From: an uncultured Eubacteriales bacterium
GTDB lineage: Bacteria; Bacillota; Clostridia; Oscillospirales; CAG-272
DNA: 7,142 nt
Reading direction: 5' to 3'
Assembly (NCBI GenBank): GCA_905201895.1
Contig: CAJKPX010000088.1
Location: 1-7,142, forward strand
Part shown: positions 1-5,399 of the stretch, piece after piece
How the letters are laid out: the number at the start of each line of letters is the position of its first letter
Numbering within the stretch: position 1 is the stretch's first letter
The notes under the pieces: generated by a model
Told to the model about the DNA's origin: nothing
The model's input: the letters and a program-made list of their open reading frames with translations, nothing else
Databases searched by the model: none
Translations under genes and position numbers: made by a program

Positions 1-34
1 TGGGAGAGGCGCTTTTGCAAAAGCGCCTCTCCCA
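1..34. repeat. Perfect 34-bp palindrome at the left edge
   Basis: The first 34 bases form a perfect inverted repeat with 17-base arms and no spacer, centred between 17 and 18 on the core CTTTTGCAAAAG (12-23). The block CCCCCTGCA (36-44) follows directly. The same core and the reverse complement of the same block occur in the palindrome at 7099-7142, so the two look like members of one dispersed family in opposite orientation. As RNA it would fold into a strong hairpin on either strand and might stop transcription arriving from outside the window, but no long U-tract follows it. It may continue beyond base 1. Confidence 0.8.
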
Positions 35-146
35 TCCCCCTGCACCCCCACCCCTCACCGCAAAACCTTTCAGGAGAAAGGAAAAGGCGATAAGGGGGTG
101 TTTTTATTTTAAGGCACAAATGTTGTTTTTTCAAAAAAGGAAAAAG

Positions 147-172
147 GGCGAGGTTCACCATAAAACCTCGCC
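147..172 (-). terminator. Hairpin with U-tract on the minus strand
   Basis: GGCGAGGTT (147-155) pairs perfectly with AACCTCGCC (164-172) around an 8-base loop. The plus strand after it is not T-rich. Read on the minus strand, the stem is followed by CTTTTTCC and then TTTTTT, the layout of an intrinsic terminator. No minus-strand gene is visible to the right, so what it would terminate is unclear. It may instead be part of a dispersed repeat. The fold is seen in the sequence; the function is inferred. Confidence 0.4.
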
Positions 173-203
173 TCTGTTATTCTCAAAATATAACCGAAAC
201 CTT

Positions 204-352
204 GTAGGGACCGGCGCAATGCTCGCAACGCGACATTGCTATGGAGCGCAGCGGAATGTGATCCTCTGACTGTCCGCTTCCAACGTCGGGAGGCAATCAC
301 CTTCCGCTTCGCTCCATGGCAATATTGCTTCGCCGACATTGCCCCGCCCTAC
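204..352. repeat. Long imperfect inverted repeat (MITE-like)
   Basis: The left arm (about 204-266) and right arm (about 289-352) are imperfect reverse complements. Ends are GTAGGG (204-209) and CCCTAC (347-352). Within the arms, ATGGAGCGCAGCGGAATGTGAT (from 241) matches the reverse complement of the stretch around 297-317 with few mismatches, and CAATG/CATTG pairs sit at 217-221 and 337-341. About 22 bases separate the arms. It carries no gene. Its size and structure suggest a small non-autonomous or palindromic dispersed element; no target-site duplication was identified. Confidence 0.6.
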
Positions 353-456
353 GCAGAATTTCCTCCGAACAAAACGTTGCCGCGCATATCGTGCAAAAAA
401 TCGCATGCTTTTCTGTGCGTAGAGGACAGGTTCTTGCATTTTTTTACGTAAATCTA

Positions 457-485
457 TTGAAATTGCGGCAAAAACCTGCTATAAT
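457..485 (+). promoter_or_regulatory. Sigma-A promoter of hisS, extended -10
   Basis: The -35 box is TTGAAA (457-462) and the -10 box is a perfect TATAAT (480-485), with an optimal 17-base spacer. TG at 477-478 makes it an extended -10. Transcription should begin near 491-493, leaving a leader of only about 30 bases before the ATG at 521. That is too short for a T-box riboswitch, which controls many Firmicutes aminoacyl-tRNA synthetase genes. The palindrome TTTACGTAAA (443-452) ends four bases before the -35 box and could be a protein-binding site. Confidence 0.8.
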
Positions 486-520
486 AAAGAGGAATATAGA
501 TTTTTCCGAGAGGTATCGGC

Positions 521-1819
521 ATGAGCGAAAAGCTTTCCACCCAGCCCTACAAGGGCACAAGAGATTTTTATCCGCGCGAGATGCGGATGCGAAACTGGTT
601 TTTTGGTGTGATCCGCAACGTTTTGGAGCACTATGCGTTTGAGGAATACAACGGACCGATGCTCGAGTCGCTTGATCTTTACGCTGCCAAGAGCGGCGAG
701 GAGCTGGCGAACGAGCAGACCTACAATTTCACCGATCGCGGTGACCGTCGCATGGCGATCCGTCCCGAGATGACCCCCACGGTTGCGCGCATGGTTGCGG
801 GCAAGATGGGCGAGCTCAATTTCCCGCTCAAGTGGTTTTCGATCCCCAACATGTATCGCTGCGAGCGTCCCCAGCGCGGACGTCTGCGCGAGTTCTGGCA
901 GATCAACGTTGATATTTTCGGCTGCGACACCTATGAAGCAGACCTCGAGGTGATCTCCAGCGCGATCGCGCTGCTGCGTGCGTTCGGCGCCGACGAGACG
1001 ATGTTCACGGTTCGCATCAACAACCGCCGCTTCTTCAACGACGTGGTTGCCGCGATCGCGGGCACCGACCCCGAGGGCAGCCGCCGCGTTTCCAAGGTGA
1101 TCGACCGCAAGGGCAAGATTCCGCGCGACGCCTATGAAAAGGAGCTGTGCGAGCTGGGTCTTTCGGACGAGCAGATCGCGCAGATCGACGCGCTCTACAC
1201 CATGGACGTATCCGACGCGATCGCGCTCTGCCCCGACTCGGTTGGAGCCGAGGAGCTCCGCCGTCTGTTCGACGCGCTCGACCGCACGGGTCTGCGTCGC
1301 TACTGCATCTTTGATTTCGGCATCATCCGCGGTCTGGATTACTACACGGGCACCGTGTTTGAGGTCTTTGACAACGCACCCGAGAACAACCGCGCCATGT
1401 TCGGCGGCGGCAGATACGATAACCTCGTTGGTCTGTTCGTGAAAAACGCAAAGGTTTCGGGCGTTGGCTACGGCATGGGAGACGTTACCCTCGAGCACTT
1501 CCTCGAAACGCACAAGCTCATGCCCGAGTCCTTCGGTGACGCGGTCAAGGTGCTGATCACGCGCTTTGACGACGTTCCCTACGATCGCTATCTCGCCATT
1601 GCGGACGCGCTTCGTGCCGCAGGCATTACCGCGTCGGTCTACCTCGGCAGCAAGAAGTTTGGCAAGCAGATCGACTTTGCCGTGAAGGACAGCTACACGC
1701 ACGTTCTGATTATGGGCGGCAGCGAATGCGAGCGCGGTGTGGTGCGCCTGAAGGACCTCGGCACGCGAGAGGAGCGCGAGGCATCGCTCGACGAGGCAAT
1801 CGCAAGCCTGCGCGTCTGA
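521..1819 (+). CDS. hisS: Histidyl-tRNA synthetase
   Basis: This class II cytoplasmic enzyme attaches histidine to tRNA-His using ATP. The 432 residues match the usual length. Visible landmarks are GTRDFYP (12-18), RPEMTP (81-86), the motif 2 loop YRCERPQRGRLREFWQ (112-127), the histidine-specific RGLDYYTGTVFE (270-281), GGGRYDNLV (296-304) and a C-terminal anticodon-binding domain from about 341 with KKFGKQIDFA (378-387). The full catalytic set plus this domain argues against the shorter HisZ paralogue. Motif 3 reads SGVGYGMGDVTL (313-324), with Asp-Val-Thr where Leu-Glu-Arg is usual, so the motif 3 arginine is missing. The ATG at 521 has GAGAGG (508-513) seven bases upstream and follows a near-consensus promoter. 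The next gene starts 68 bases after the stop with no clear terminator between, so the two may be cotranscribed. Confidence 0.97.
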   Translation: MSEKLSTQPYKGTRDFYPREMRMRNWFFGVIRNVLEHYAFEEYNGPMLESLDLYAAKSGEELANEQTYNFTDRGDRRMAIRPEMTPTVARMVAGKMGELNFPLKWFSIPNMYRCERPQRGRLREFWQINVDIFGCDTYEADLEVISSAIALLRAFGADETMFTVRINNRRFFNDVVAAIAGTDPEGSRRVSKVIDRKGKIPRDAYEKELCELGLSDEQIAQIDALYTMDVSDAIALCPDSVGAEELRRLFDALDRTGLRRYCIFDFGIIRGLDYYTGTVFEVFDNAPENNRAMFGGGRYDNLVGLFVKNAKVSGVGYGMGDVTLEHFLETHKLMPESFGDAVKVLITRFDDVPYDRYLAIADALRAAGITASVYLGSKKFGKQIDFAVKDSYTHVLIMGGSECERGVVRLKDLGTREEREASLDEAIASLRV

Positions 1820-1887
1820 TCCCAAAATCCGACCCCAATAAAGAATTTTTTAAGATAGAGATATATCAAGAAAGGCAGGTTTACACT

Positions 1888-2805
1888 ATGCAACGCTTTA
1901 CAACAACCTCCTCCGACGGAAAAACCACCCTCGCCGCCTACAAGCTCGTTCCCGAGAATCCGCGCGGCATGCTCCAGATCTCGCACGGCATGTGCGAGTA
2001 CATCCTGCGCTACCGTGAATTCGCGCAGTTCCTCGCCTCCGAGGGTATCCTCGTGTTCGGTCACGATCACCTCGGTCACGGCTATTCGGTAAAATCCAAC
2101 CGCGAGCTCGGCTTCACCGCTTACGGCGGCGGCGCAGAGTTCCTCGTTGAGGACGTGCACAACCTCACGCTCAAGATGAAGCAGGAATACCCCGACCTGC
2201 CCGTGATCCTGTTCGGTCACAGCATGGGCTCCTTCGTGGCACGCGCCGTGCTCGAGAAGTATTCCTCCACCTATCAGGCAGCGATCCTCTGCGGCACCGC
2301 AGGTCCCGGCATGCCCACCGCATTCGGTAAGGCGGTTACCAAGCACATGATGACCTTCCTCGGTGAGCACTTCCGCTCCAAGATGCTCCGCCGTGTTTGC
2401 TTCGGCGGCTACAACAAGAACTGCGGTGAGGGCTGCGATCGCAACGCATGGCTCACTCGCGACGAGGCGGTTGTGAAGGCTTACAACGCCGACATGCTCT
2501 GCAAATACAACTTCACCCTCCGTGGCTACCACGATCTCTTCACGCTCCTCGATCAGGTCAACCGCGAGGATTGGGCAACCACCCTCTCCAAGGATCTGCC
2601 CGTGCTGGTGGTCAGCGGCGAGCAGGACCCCGTTGGCGATTGGGGTCAGGGTCCGAAGAAGGTTGCCGAGGCTCTGCTGGCAGCCGACATGCGCGACGTT
2701 ACCCTCAAGCTCTATCCCGAAATGCGTCACGAGATCATCAACGAGATCGACCGTGAAACGGTTTGGACCGATCTGAAGGAATGGCTCAATCAGAAGTTCG
2801 CCTGA
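1888..2805 (+). CDS. Alpha/beta hydrolase, monoacylglycerol-lipase type
   Basis: A 305-residue serine hydrolase of the alpha/beta fold, closest in pattern to monoacylglycerol lipases/lysophospholipases (Hydrolase_4 group). The family cleaves esters of glycerol or related lipids; the substrate here is unknown. The nucleophile is Ser112 in GHSMG (110-114). The oxyanion-hole segment is SHGMCEYILRY (32-42), followed by GHDHLGHGYS (58-67), typical of the family. Asp247 in SGEQDP and His281 in PEMRHEI complete the likely triad. No signal peptide or membrane segment is seen, so it is probably cytoplasmic. The ATG at 1888 is preferred because AAAGGCAGG (1871-1879) precedes it by eight bases and the family N-terminus begins there; the open frame continues upstream to 1726, but that would overlap hisS by 94 bases. 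Its last 25 bases overlap ruvX as called here. Confidence 0.9.
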   Translation: MQRFTTTSSDGKTTLAAYKLVPENPRGMLQISHGMCEYILRYREFAQFLASEGILVFGHDHLGHGYSVKSNRELGFTAYGGGAEFLVEDVHNLTLKMKQEYPDLPVILFGHSMGSFVARAVLEKYSSTYQAAILCGTAGPGMPTAFGKAVTKHMMTFLGEHFRSKMLRRVCFGGYNKNCGEGCDRNAWLTRDEAVVKAYNADMLCKYNFTLRGYHDLFTLLDQVNREDWATTLSKDLPVLVVSGEQDPVGDWGQGPKKVAEALLAADMRDVTLKLYPEMRHEIINEIDRETVWTDLKEWLNQKFA

Positions 2806-3251
2806 TCGACCTGCGCCGAACGAAGGGGCGCATCCTCGGCGTTGACTTCGGCGACACCCGAACGGGTCTTGCCGTATCCGACGTGGGACGCTTCCTCGCA
2901 TCGGGCATCGGCTACGTATCCCCCGGCGGGATCGAAAAAACCGCCGCCTGCGTTGCAGAGGTTGCACGCGAGCGCGGCGTTGGTGCCGTTGTGGTCGGGC
3001 TTCCGCGCAATATGGACGGCTCCGAGGGCTTTCGCTCCGAGCGCTACCGTCAGTTTGCCGCGCTTCTCGCCGAGCAACTCGGGGACGCGATCCCCGTTGC
3101 CATGATCGACGAGCGCCTTTCCACCATGTCTGCCGCACGCTATCTCAACGAGACCAACACGCGCGGCGCAAAGCGCAGACAGGTGATCGACACGCTCTCG
3201 GCAGAGATCATTCTGCAAAACGCGCTCGACCGCCTCAAAAATGAAACATAA
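2781..3251 (+). CDS. ruvX: RuvX/YqgF Holliday-junction resolvase-like nuclease
   Basis: An RNase H-fold nuclease, known in bacteria as YqgF/RuvX and linked to 16S rRNA 5'-end maturation and proposed Holliday-junction resolution. Residues from the ATG at 2781: GVDFGDTRTGLAVSD (20-34) with catalytic Asp22, VVGLPRNMDG (71-80), DERLST (110-115) with Glu111, and Asp137 in RRQVIDTLSAEIIL (132-145). All expected acidic residues are present. The conserved core starts at Arg17, so about 16 residues are extra compared with the usual length of about 140. The start is uncertain: GAAGGA abuts the ATG at 2781 with no spacing, TTG at 2763 has only a weak binding site, and no ATG/GTG/TTG lies in frame between 2781 and the core. 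The gene overlaps the hydrolase end in another frame, which suggests translational coupling. Confidence 0.93.
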   Translation: MAQSEVRLIDLRRTKGRILGVDFGDTRTGLAVSDVGRFLASGIGYVSPGGIEKTAACVAEVARERGVGAVVVGLPRNMDGSEGFRSERYRQFAALLAEQLGDAIPVAMIDERLSTMSAARYLNETNTRGAKRRQVIDTLSAEIILQNALDRLKNET

Positions 3252-3337
3252 GATCGGACCATGGGACTGTTGCCCTCGGCAGAGCTGCAAACAACCTCTG
3301 CACCGAGCTGCAACAGTCCCGCTCTGCCCCTCCGATC
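3252..3337 (+). promoter_or_regulatory. Long three-part hairpin before pyridoxal kinase gene
   Basis: The whole gap after ruvX folds into one nested hairpin. The outer stem is GATCGGA (3252-3258) with TCCGATC (3331-3337). The middle stem is an unbroken 11 bp, GGGACTGTTGC (3263-3273) with GCAACAGTCCC (3310-3320). The inner stem is CTCGG/CCGAG (3275-3279, 3303-3307) plus CAGAG/CTCTG (3280-3284, 3296-3300), around an 11-base loop. GAGCTGCAA occurs twice (3282-3290, 3305-3313). It begins one base after the ruvX stop and ends just before the AAAGGA ribosome binding site (3339-3344). No U-tract follows the stem, so a plain terminator is unlikely. It could be an RNA control element or mRNA-stability structure for the kinase, or a dispersed palindrome. 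Confidence 0.6.
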
Positions 3338-3349
3338 GAAAGGATTTTT

Positions 3350-4234
3350 ATGCAAGTCTCTCTCCCGCCGCGCGTGGCGGCAATCCACGATCTCTCCTGC
3401 TTCGGCAGGTGCGCACTCACCGTGGTCATGCCCACGCTGTCGGTTATGGGCTATCAGGTTGTGCCGATCCCAACCGCTCTGCTCTCCACGCACACGGGCG
3501 GCTTCGACGGGATTCACTTCCGCGACCTCACGGGTGATATGGATGCCATTGCCGAGCATCTGGACGGTCTCGGCGTCTCCTTCCGTGCGATCTACACCGG
3601 CTTTCTCGGAAGTGCCGAGCAGATCGAAACCGTTTCGCATATCCTCGACCGCTTCTCGGCTCGCACCGATGAGAGCGGTCGGTCTCCCTTCGCCCTGATC
3701 GACCCCGTGATGGGCGACGACGGTGTGCTCTATTCCACCTACACCCCCGAGCTGATGCGCGGCATGAAGCGCCTTGCCGCTCGCGCCGACCTGCTCACCC
3801 CCAACCTCACCGAGGCGTGCTTTCTCACCGACACCCCCTGGGTTGATACGGAAACGCTGCCCGTGGACGAAGCACTCGCGCTGGCAGAGTCGCTGCTCGA
3901 CCGCCTGGAGCGGATCGCTCCCGCACGCATCGTGATCACGGGCATTCCCCTTGCCGACGGCACGCTTGCAAACGTTGGACGTGACCTCAACGGCAGCCGC
4001 TTTTGCATCCGTCATCCCCACGAGGGCAAGCCCTATCCCGGAACCGGCGATCTCTTTGCATCGGTTCTGCTCGGCACGCTCCTCGGCGGCGAGGATTTTC
4101 CCACGGCATGCGAACGCGCAGCGGTCTTTACGGGAGAGGTGATCCGCGAGTCGGCACTCCACGACACCCCCGCACGCAACGGCGTGGCGCTTGAGGCGCA
4201 CCTGTGGCGACTCTGCCCACGTGGCGACGCATAG
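3350..4234 (+). CDS. pdxY: Pyridoxal/pyridoxamine kinase (ribokinase fold)
   Basis: A 294-residue kinase of the PfkB/ribokinase superfamily that phosphorylates pyridoxal, pyridoxamine or pyridoxine with ATP in the vitamin B6 salvage route to pyridoxal phosphate. Landmarks are IHDLSCFGRCALT (12-24), LLSTHTGGF (44-52), YTGFLGS (82-88), DPVMGDDG (118-125), TPNLTEACFL (150-159), and GTGDLFASVLLG (231-242) with the probable catalytic base Asp234 and anion hole. The N-terminal signature and DPVMGD fit pyridoxal kinase better than the related ThiD kinase, though substrate choice between B6 forms cannot be read here. The ATG at 3350 has AAAGGA (3339-3344) five bases upstream. The protein is cytoplasmic. 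A long hairpin fills the gap between ruvX and this gene and may influence its expression. The gene symbol is approximate. Confidence 0.92.
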   Translation: MQVSLPPRVAAIHDLSCFGRCALTVVMPTLSVMGYQVVPIPTALLSTHTGGFDGIHFRDLTGDMDAIAEHLDGLGVSFRAIYTGFLGSAEQIETVSHILDRFSARTDESGRSPFALIDPVMGDDGVLYSTYTPELMRGMKRLAARADLLTPNLTEACFLTDTPWVDTETLPVDEALALAESLLDRLERIAPARIVITGIPLADGTLANVGRDLNGSRFCIRHPHEGKPYPGTGDLFASVLLGTLLGGEDFPTACERAAVFTGEVIRESALHDTPARNGVALEAHLWRLCPRGDA

Positions 4235-4294
4235 CATTGGGATCCGCGAAGGATAAAAAACAAGCCCTCCGCTACGCCAAGTCGTGACCGTTTG

Positions 4295-4358
4295 AAAACA
4301 ACCCCACCGTCACGCTTCGCGTGCCACCTCCCCTTGCACAGGGGAGGCTAAAAGGTGG
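4295..4358 (-). repeat. Modular palindromic repeat, copy A
   Basis: Read on the minus strand, this unit is GCCTCCCCTGTGCAAGGGGAGG (4327-4348), then a small hairpin CACGC/GCGTG (4311-4315, 4319-4323), then GGTGGGGTTGTTTTC (about 4294-4308). The CCTCCCCT/AGGGGAGG stem (4327-4334, 4340-4347) has a 5-base loop, and CCACCT (4324-4329) can alternatively pair with AGGTGG (4353-4358). Copy B at 4466-4535 has the same flanking modules in the opposite orientation. Short repeats with a CCTCCCCT...AGGGGAGG hairpin recur between genes in gut Clostridia; that link comes from memory and was not searched. Confidence 0.65.
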
Positions 4359-4624
4359 TTTGCCCGTATAAATAAAGATGCCTTAAAAACGTTCTATTGT
4401 GGAGATAAATTCACCTTCCATCCAACTTTGTCCCAACCTTCTTCAAAGCAAGTGATTCTTCAAAAGCCTCCCCTGTGTAAGCGGAAGAAATTTGCAAGCA
4501 AATTAGACCGCGACAGCGGTGGAAGGGTTGTTTTTCTGTCATAATCGGTTGCAGATAACCCCACCACCTCGGCGGGTCACATTGCAAACGCCATATATTC
4601 GGTATTTCTGAAAGGAATTTTATC
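4359..4624. other. Gene-free spacer between repeats and next gene
   Basis: No credible coding region lies between the kinase stop at 4234 and the ATG at 4625. The spacer between repeat copies (4359-4465) is more A/T-rich than the genes and has no assignable feature. After copy B, 4536-4600 includes CATAAT (4540-4545) and TATATT (4594-4599), but neither has a matching -35 box at the correct distance, so I do not call a promoter. The AAAGGA of the next gene lies at 4611-4616. Confidence 0.6.
4466..4535 (+). repeat. Modular palindromic repeat, copy B
   Basis: Copy B begins GCCTCCCCTGTGTAAGCGGA (4466-4485) and ends GGTGGAAGGGTTGTTTTT (4518-4535), matching both ends of copy A read on the minus strand. 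The 12 bases GCCTCCCCTGTG (4466-4477) are an exact reverse complement of 4337-4348. Between the shared ends, the middle differs from copy A: it has AATTTGCAAGCAAATT (4489-4504) and ACCGC/GCGGT (4507-4511, 4516-4520). Unlike copy A, the first stem is degraded (GCGGAAG instead of GGGGAGG). Together the copies form an inverted pair in front of the 4625 gene. Confidence 0.6.
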
Positions 4625-5344
4625 ATGCCCAATTTTCGCAAAGCACGCATCGTTGGTCGCTTGATCAAGAGCATTGTGGTGCTCCTGGTCCTCGCAATCA
4701 ACGCGCTGCTCATCTGGCGAGTCTTTTTCTCCACTCGTCTCCCCGCCTCAATCGCACCTCTGCAGGCAAACGAGGCGCTCGTGTCCGCCTACGAGACCCA
4801 CGGCGACGCGCTCACGCTCCGCTATCAGGATCAGGCGTCGATCACGCGCGCTGAGGGGAACTACGGCTATTTTTCGGTAACACAGTGCGTCTTTATCCCC
4901 GAAGCCGAGCAGGTGCAGATCATCGTGCGCTACAATAACAGCACCATCCGTCACCTCGCCGAGGACTATGATCTCCCCGAGGTTCCCTCGCGCGACGCGC
5001 ATCTGTTTGACGTCACGCTCGTCAAAACCACCGACCTCACCCCCGATGACAAGACCGACAACACCAAGATCGAGGCGCTCTCGCTCACGCGCTACGCCCC
5101 CAACGAGGGCTACCTGCGCGACAACACCTCGCTCTACACCTACTATCGCTACACCTTTGACAACATCTCGGTTGACGATCTCACGGTTGGCGTGTTCGTG
5201 GACATCTTCTACGTGGAGAACGTCGATTACGACGCCAAGGCATACGGCACGCTCTGCATCTATGACGACGGCACGAAATGGAGCAGCTATTCGCTCACCT
5301 CTGCCGATAAGTCTGCCCTCCGCGCATGGCGCCAGCCCGACTGA
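4625..5344 (+). CDS. Single-pass membrane protein of unknown function
   Basis: I do not recognise this 239-residue protein. It starts with a basic segment (Lys/Arg at 5, 6, 8, 12, 15), then one hydrophobic helix at about 16-36 rich in Val, Leu, Ile and Ala. That pattern predicts an N-in membrane anchor with the rest outside the cytoplasm; an uncleaved signal is as likely as a cleaved one, since there is no clear cleavage site or lipobox cysteine. The extracytoplasmic part is acidic and rich in Tyr, Thr and Asp, with predicted beta-strand stretches such as VQIIVRY (97-103), LTVGVFVDIFYV (186-197) and TLCIYDD (209-215), suggesting a beta-sandwich-like domain. No catalytic motif is evident. The ATG at 4625 has AAAGGA (4611-4616) eight bases upstream. 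The esterase gene starts 55 bases after its stop, so the two are probably cotranscribed. Confidence 0.85.
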   Translation: MPNFRKARIVGRLIKSIVVLLVLAINALLIWRVFFSTRLPASIAPLQANEALVSAYETHGDALTLRYQDQASITRAEGNYGYFSVTQCVFIPEAEQVQIIVRYNNSTIRHLAEDYDLPEVPSRDAHLFDVTLVKTTDLTPDDKTDNTKIEALSLTRYAPNEGYLRDNTSLYTYYRYTFDNISVDDLTVGVFVDIFYVENVDYDAKAYGTLCIYDDGTKWSSYSLTSADKSALRAWRQPD

Positions 5345-5399
5345 CCGCAGAACCGAAGCAGAATACAGACCAACCTGACAGCAAGAAAGGAAGCACACC

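Larger units (their letters stand above)
35..456. other. Gene-free region upstream of hisS
   Basis: No credible coding region is present here. Short open frames exist on both strands, but they have low-complexity or repeat-derived composition, lack good ribosome binding sites and run through the inverted repeat at 204-352. The region holds a 9-bp hairpin (147-172), the inverted repeat, and a 10-base palindrome TTTACGTAAA (443-452) just ahead of the hisS promoter. In 35-146 I see only C-rich then A/T-rich sequence and nothing I can assign. Confidence 0.7.

Noticed and set aside
15..642. Short open frames on both strands before and at the start of hisS
   Set aside because: They run through palindromes and the inverted repeat, have no suitable ribosome binding sites, and the last overlaps hisS in another frame.
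521..1819. HisZ regulatory paralogue instead of HisRS
   Set aside because: The protein keeps motif 2, the RGLDYYTGTVFE signature and the C-terminal anticodon-binding domain, and no histidine-biosynthesis genes are nearby.
479..1825. 448-residue open frame antisense to hisS
   Set aside because: It lies exactly opposite a certain gene. Strong C/G third-position bias on the plus strand removes stops on the opposite strand. The translation is a low-complexity Val/Ala/Arg/Leu-rich product with no family motif.
1726..1887. Upstream extension of the hydrolase by 54 residues
   Set aside because: It would overlap hisS and has no good ribosome binding site, whereas the ATG at 1888 has AAAGGCAGG eight bases upstream and matches the family N-terminus.
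1693..3138. 481-residue open frame on the minus strand spanning hisS, hydrolase and ruvX
   Set aside because: It crosses three confident plus-strand genes, has no ribosome binding site that I can see and gives an Arg-rich start and no recognisable domain; a codon-bias shadow.
3252..3349. Hairpin before the kinase gene as an intrinsic terminator of ruvX
   Set aside because: No U-tract follows the stem; the TTTTT at 3345-3349 comes after the ribosome binding site, directly before the ATG.
3140..4237. 365-residue open frame antisense to the pyridoxal kinase gene
   Set aside because: Same reason: it is the complement of a well-supported kinase gene and also runs through the 3252-3337 hairpin.
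4411..4734. 107-residue minus-strand frame between the two gene clusters
   Set aside because: It is translated from repeat copy B and the start of the membrane protein gene. Peptides like its Ala-Tyr-Thr-Gly-Glu-Ala-Phe stretch are, to my recollection, common spurious products of this repeat class.
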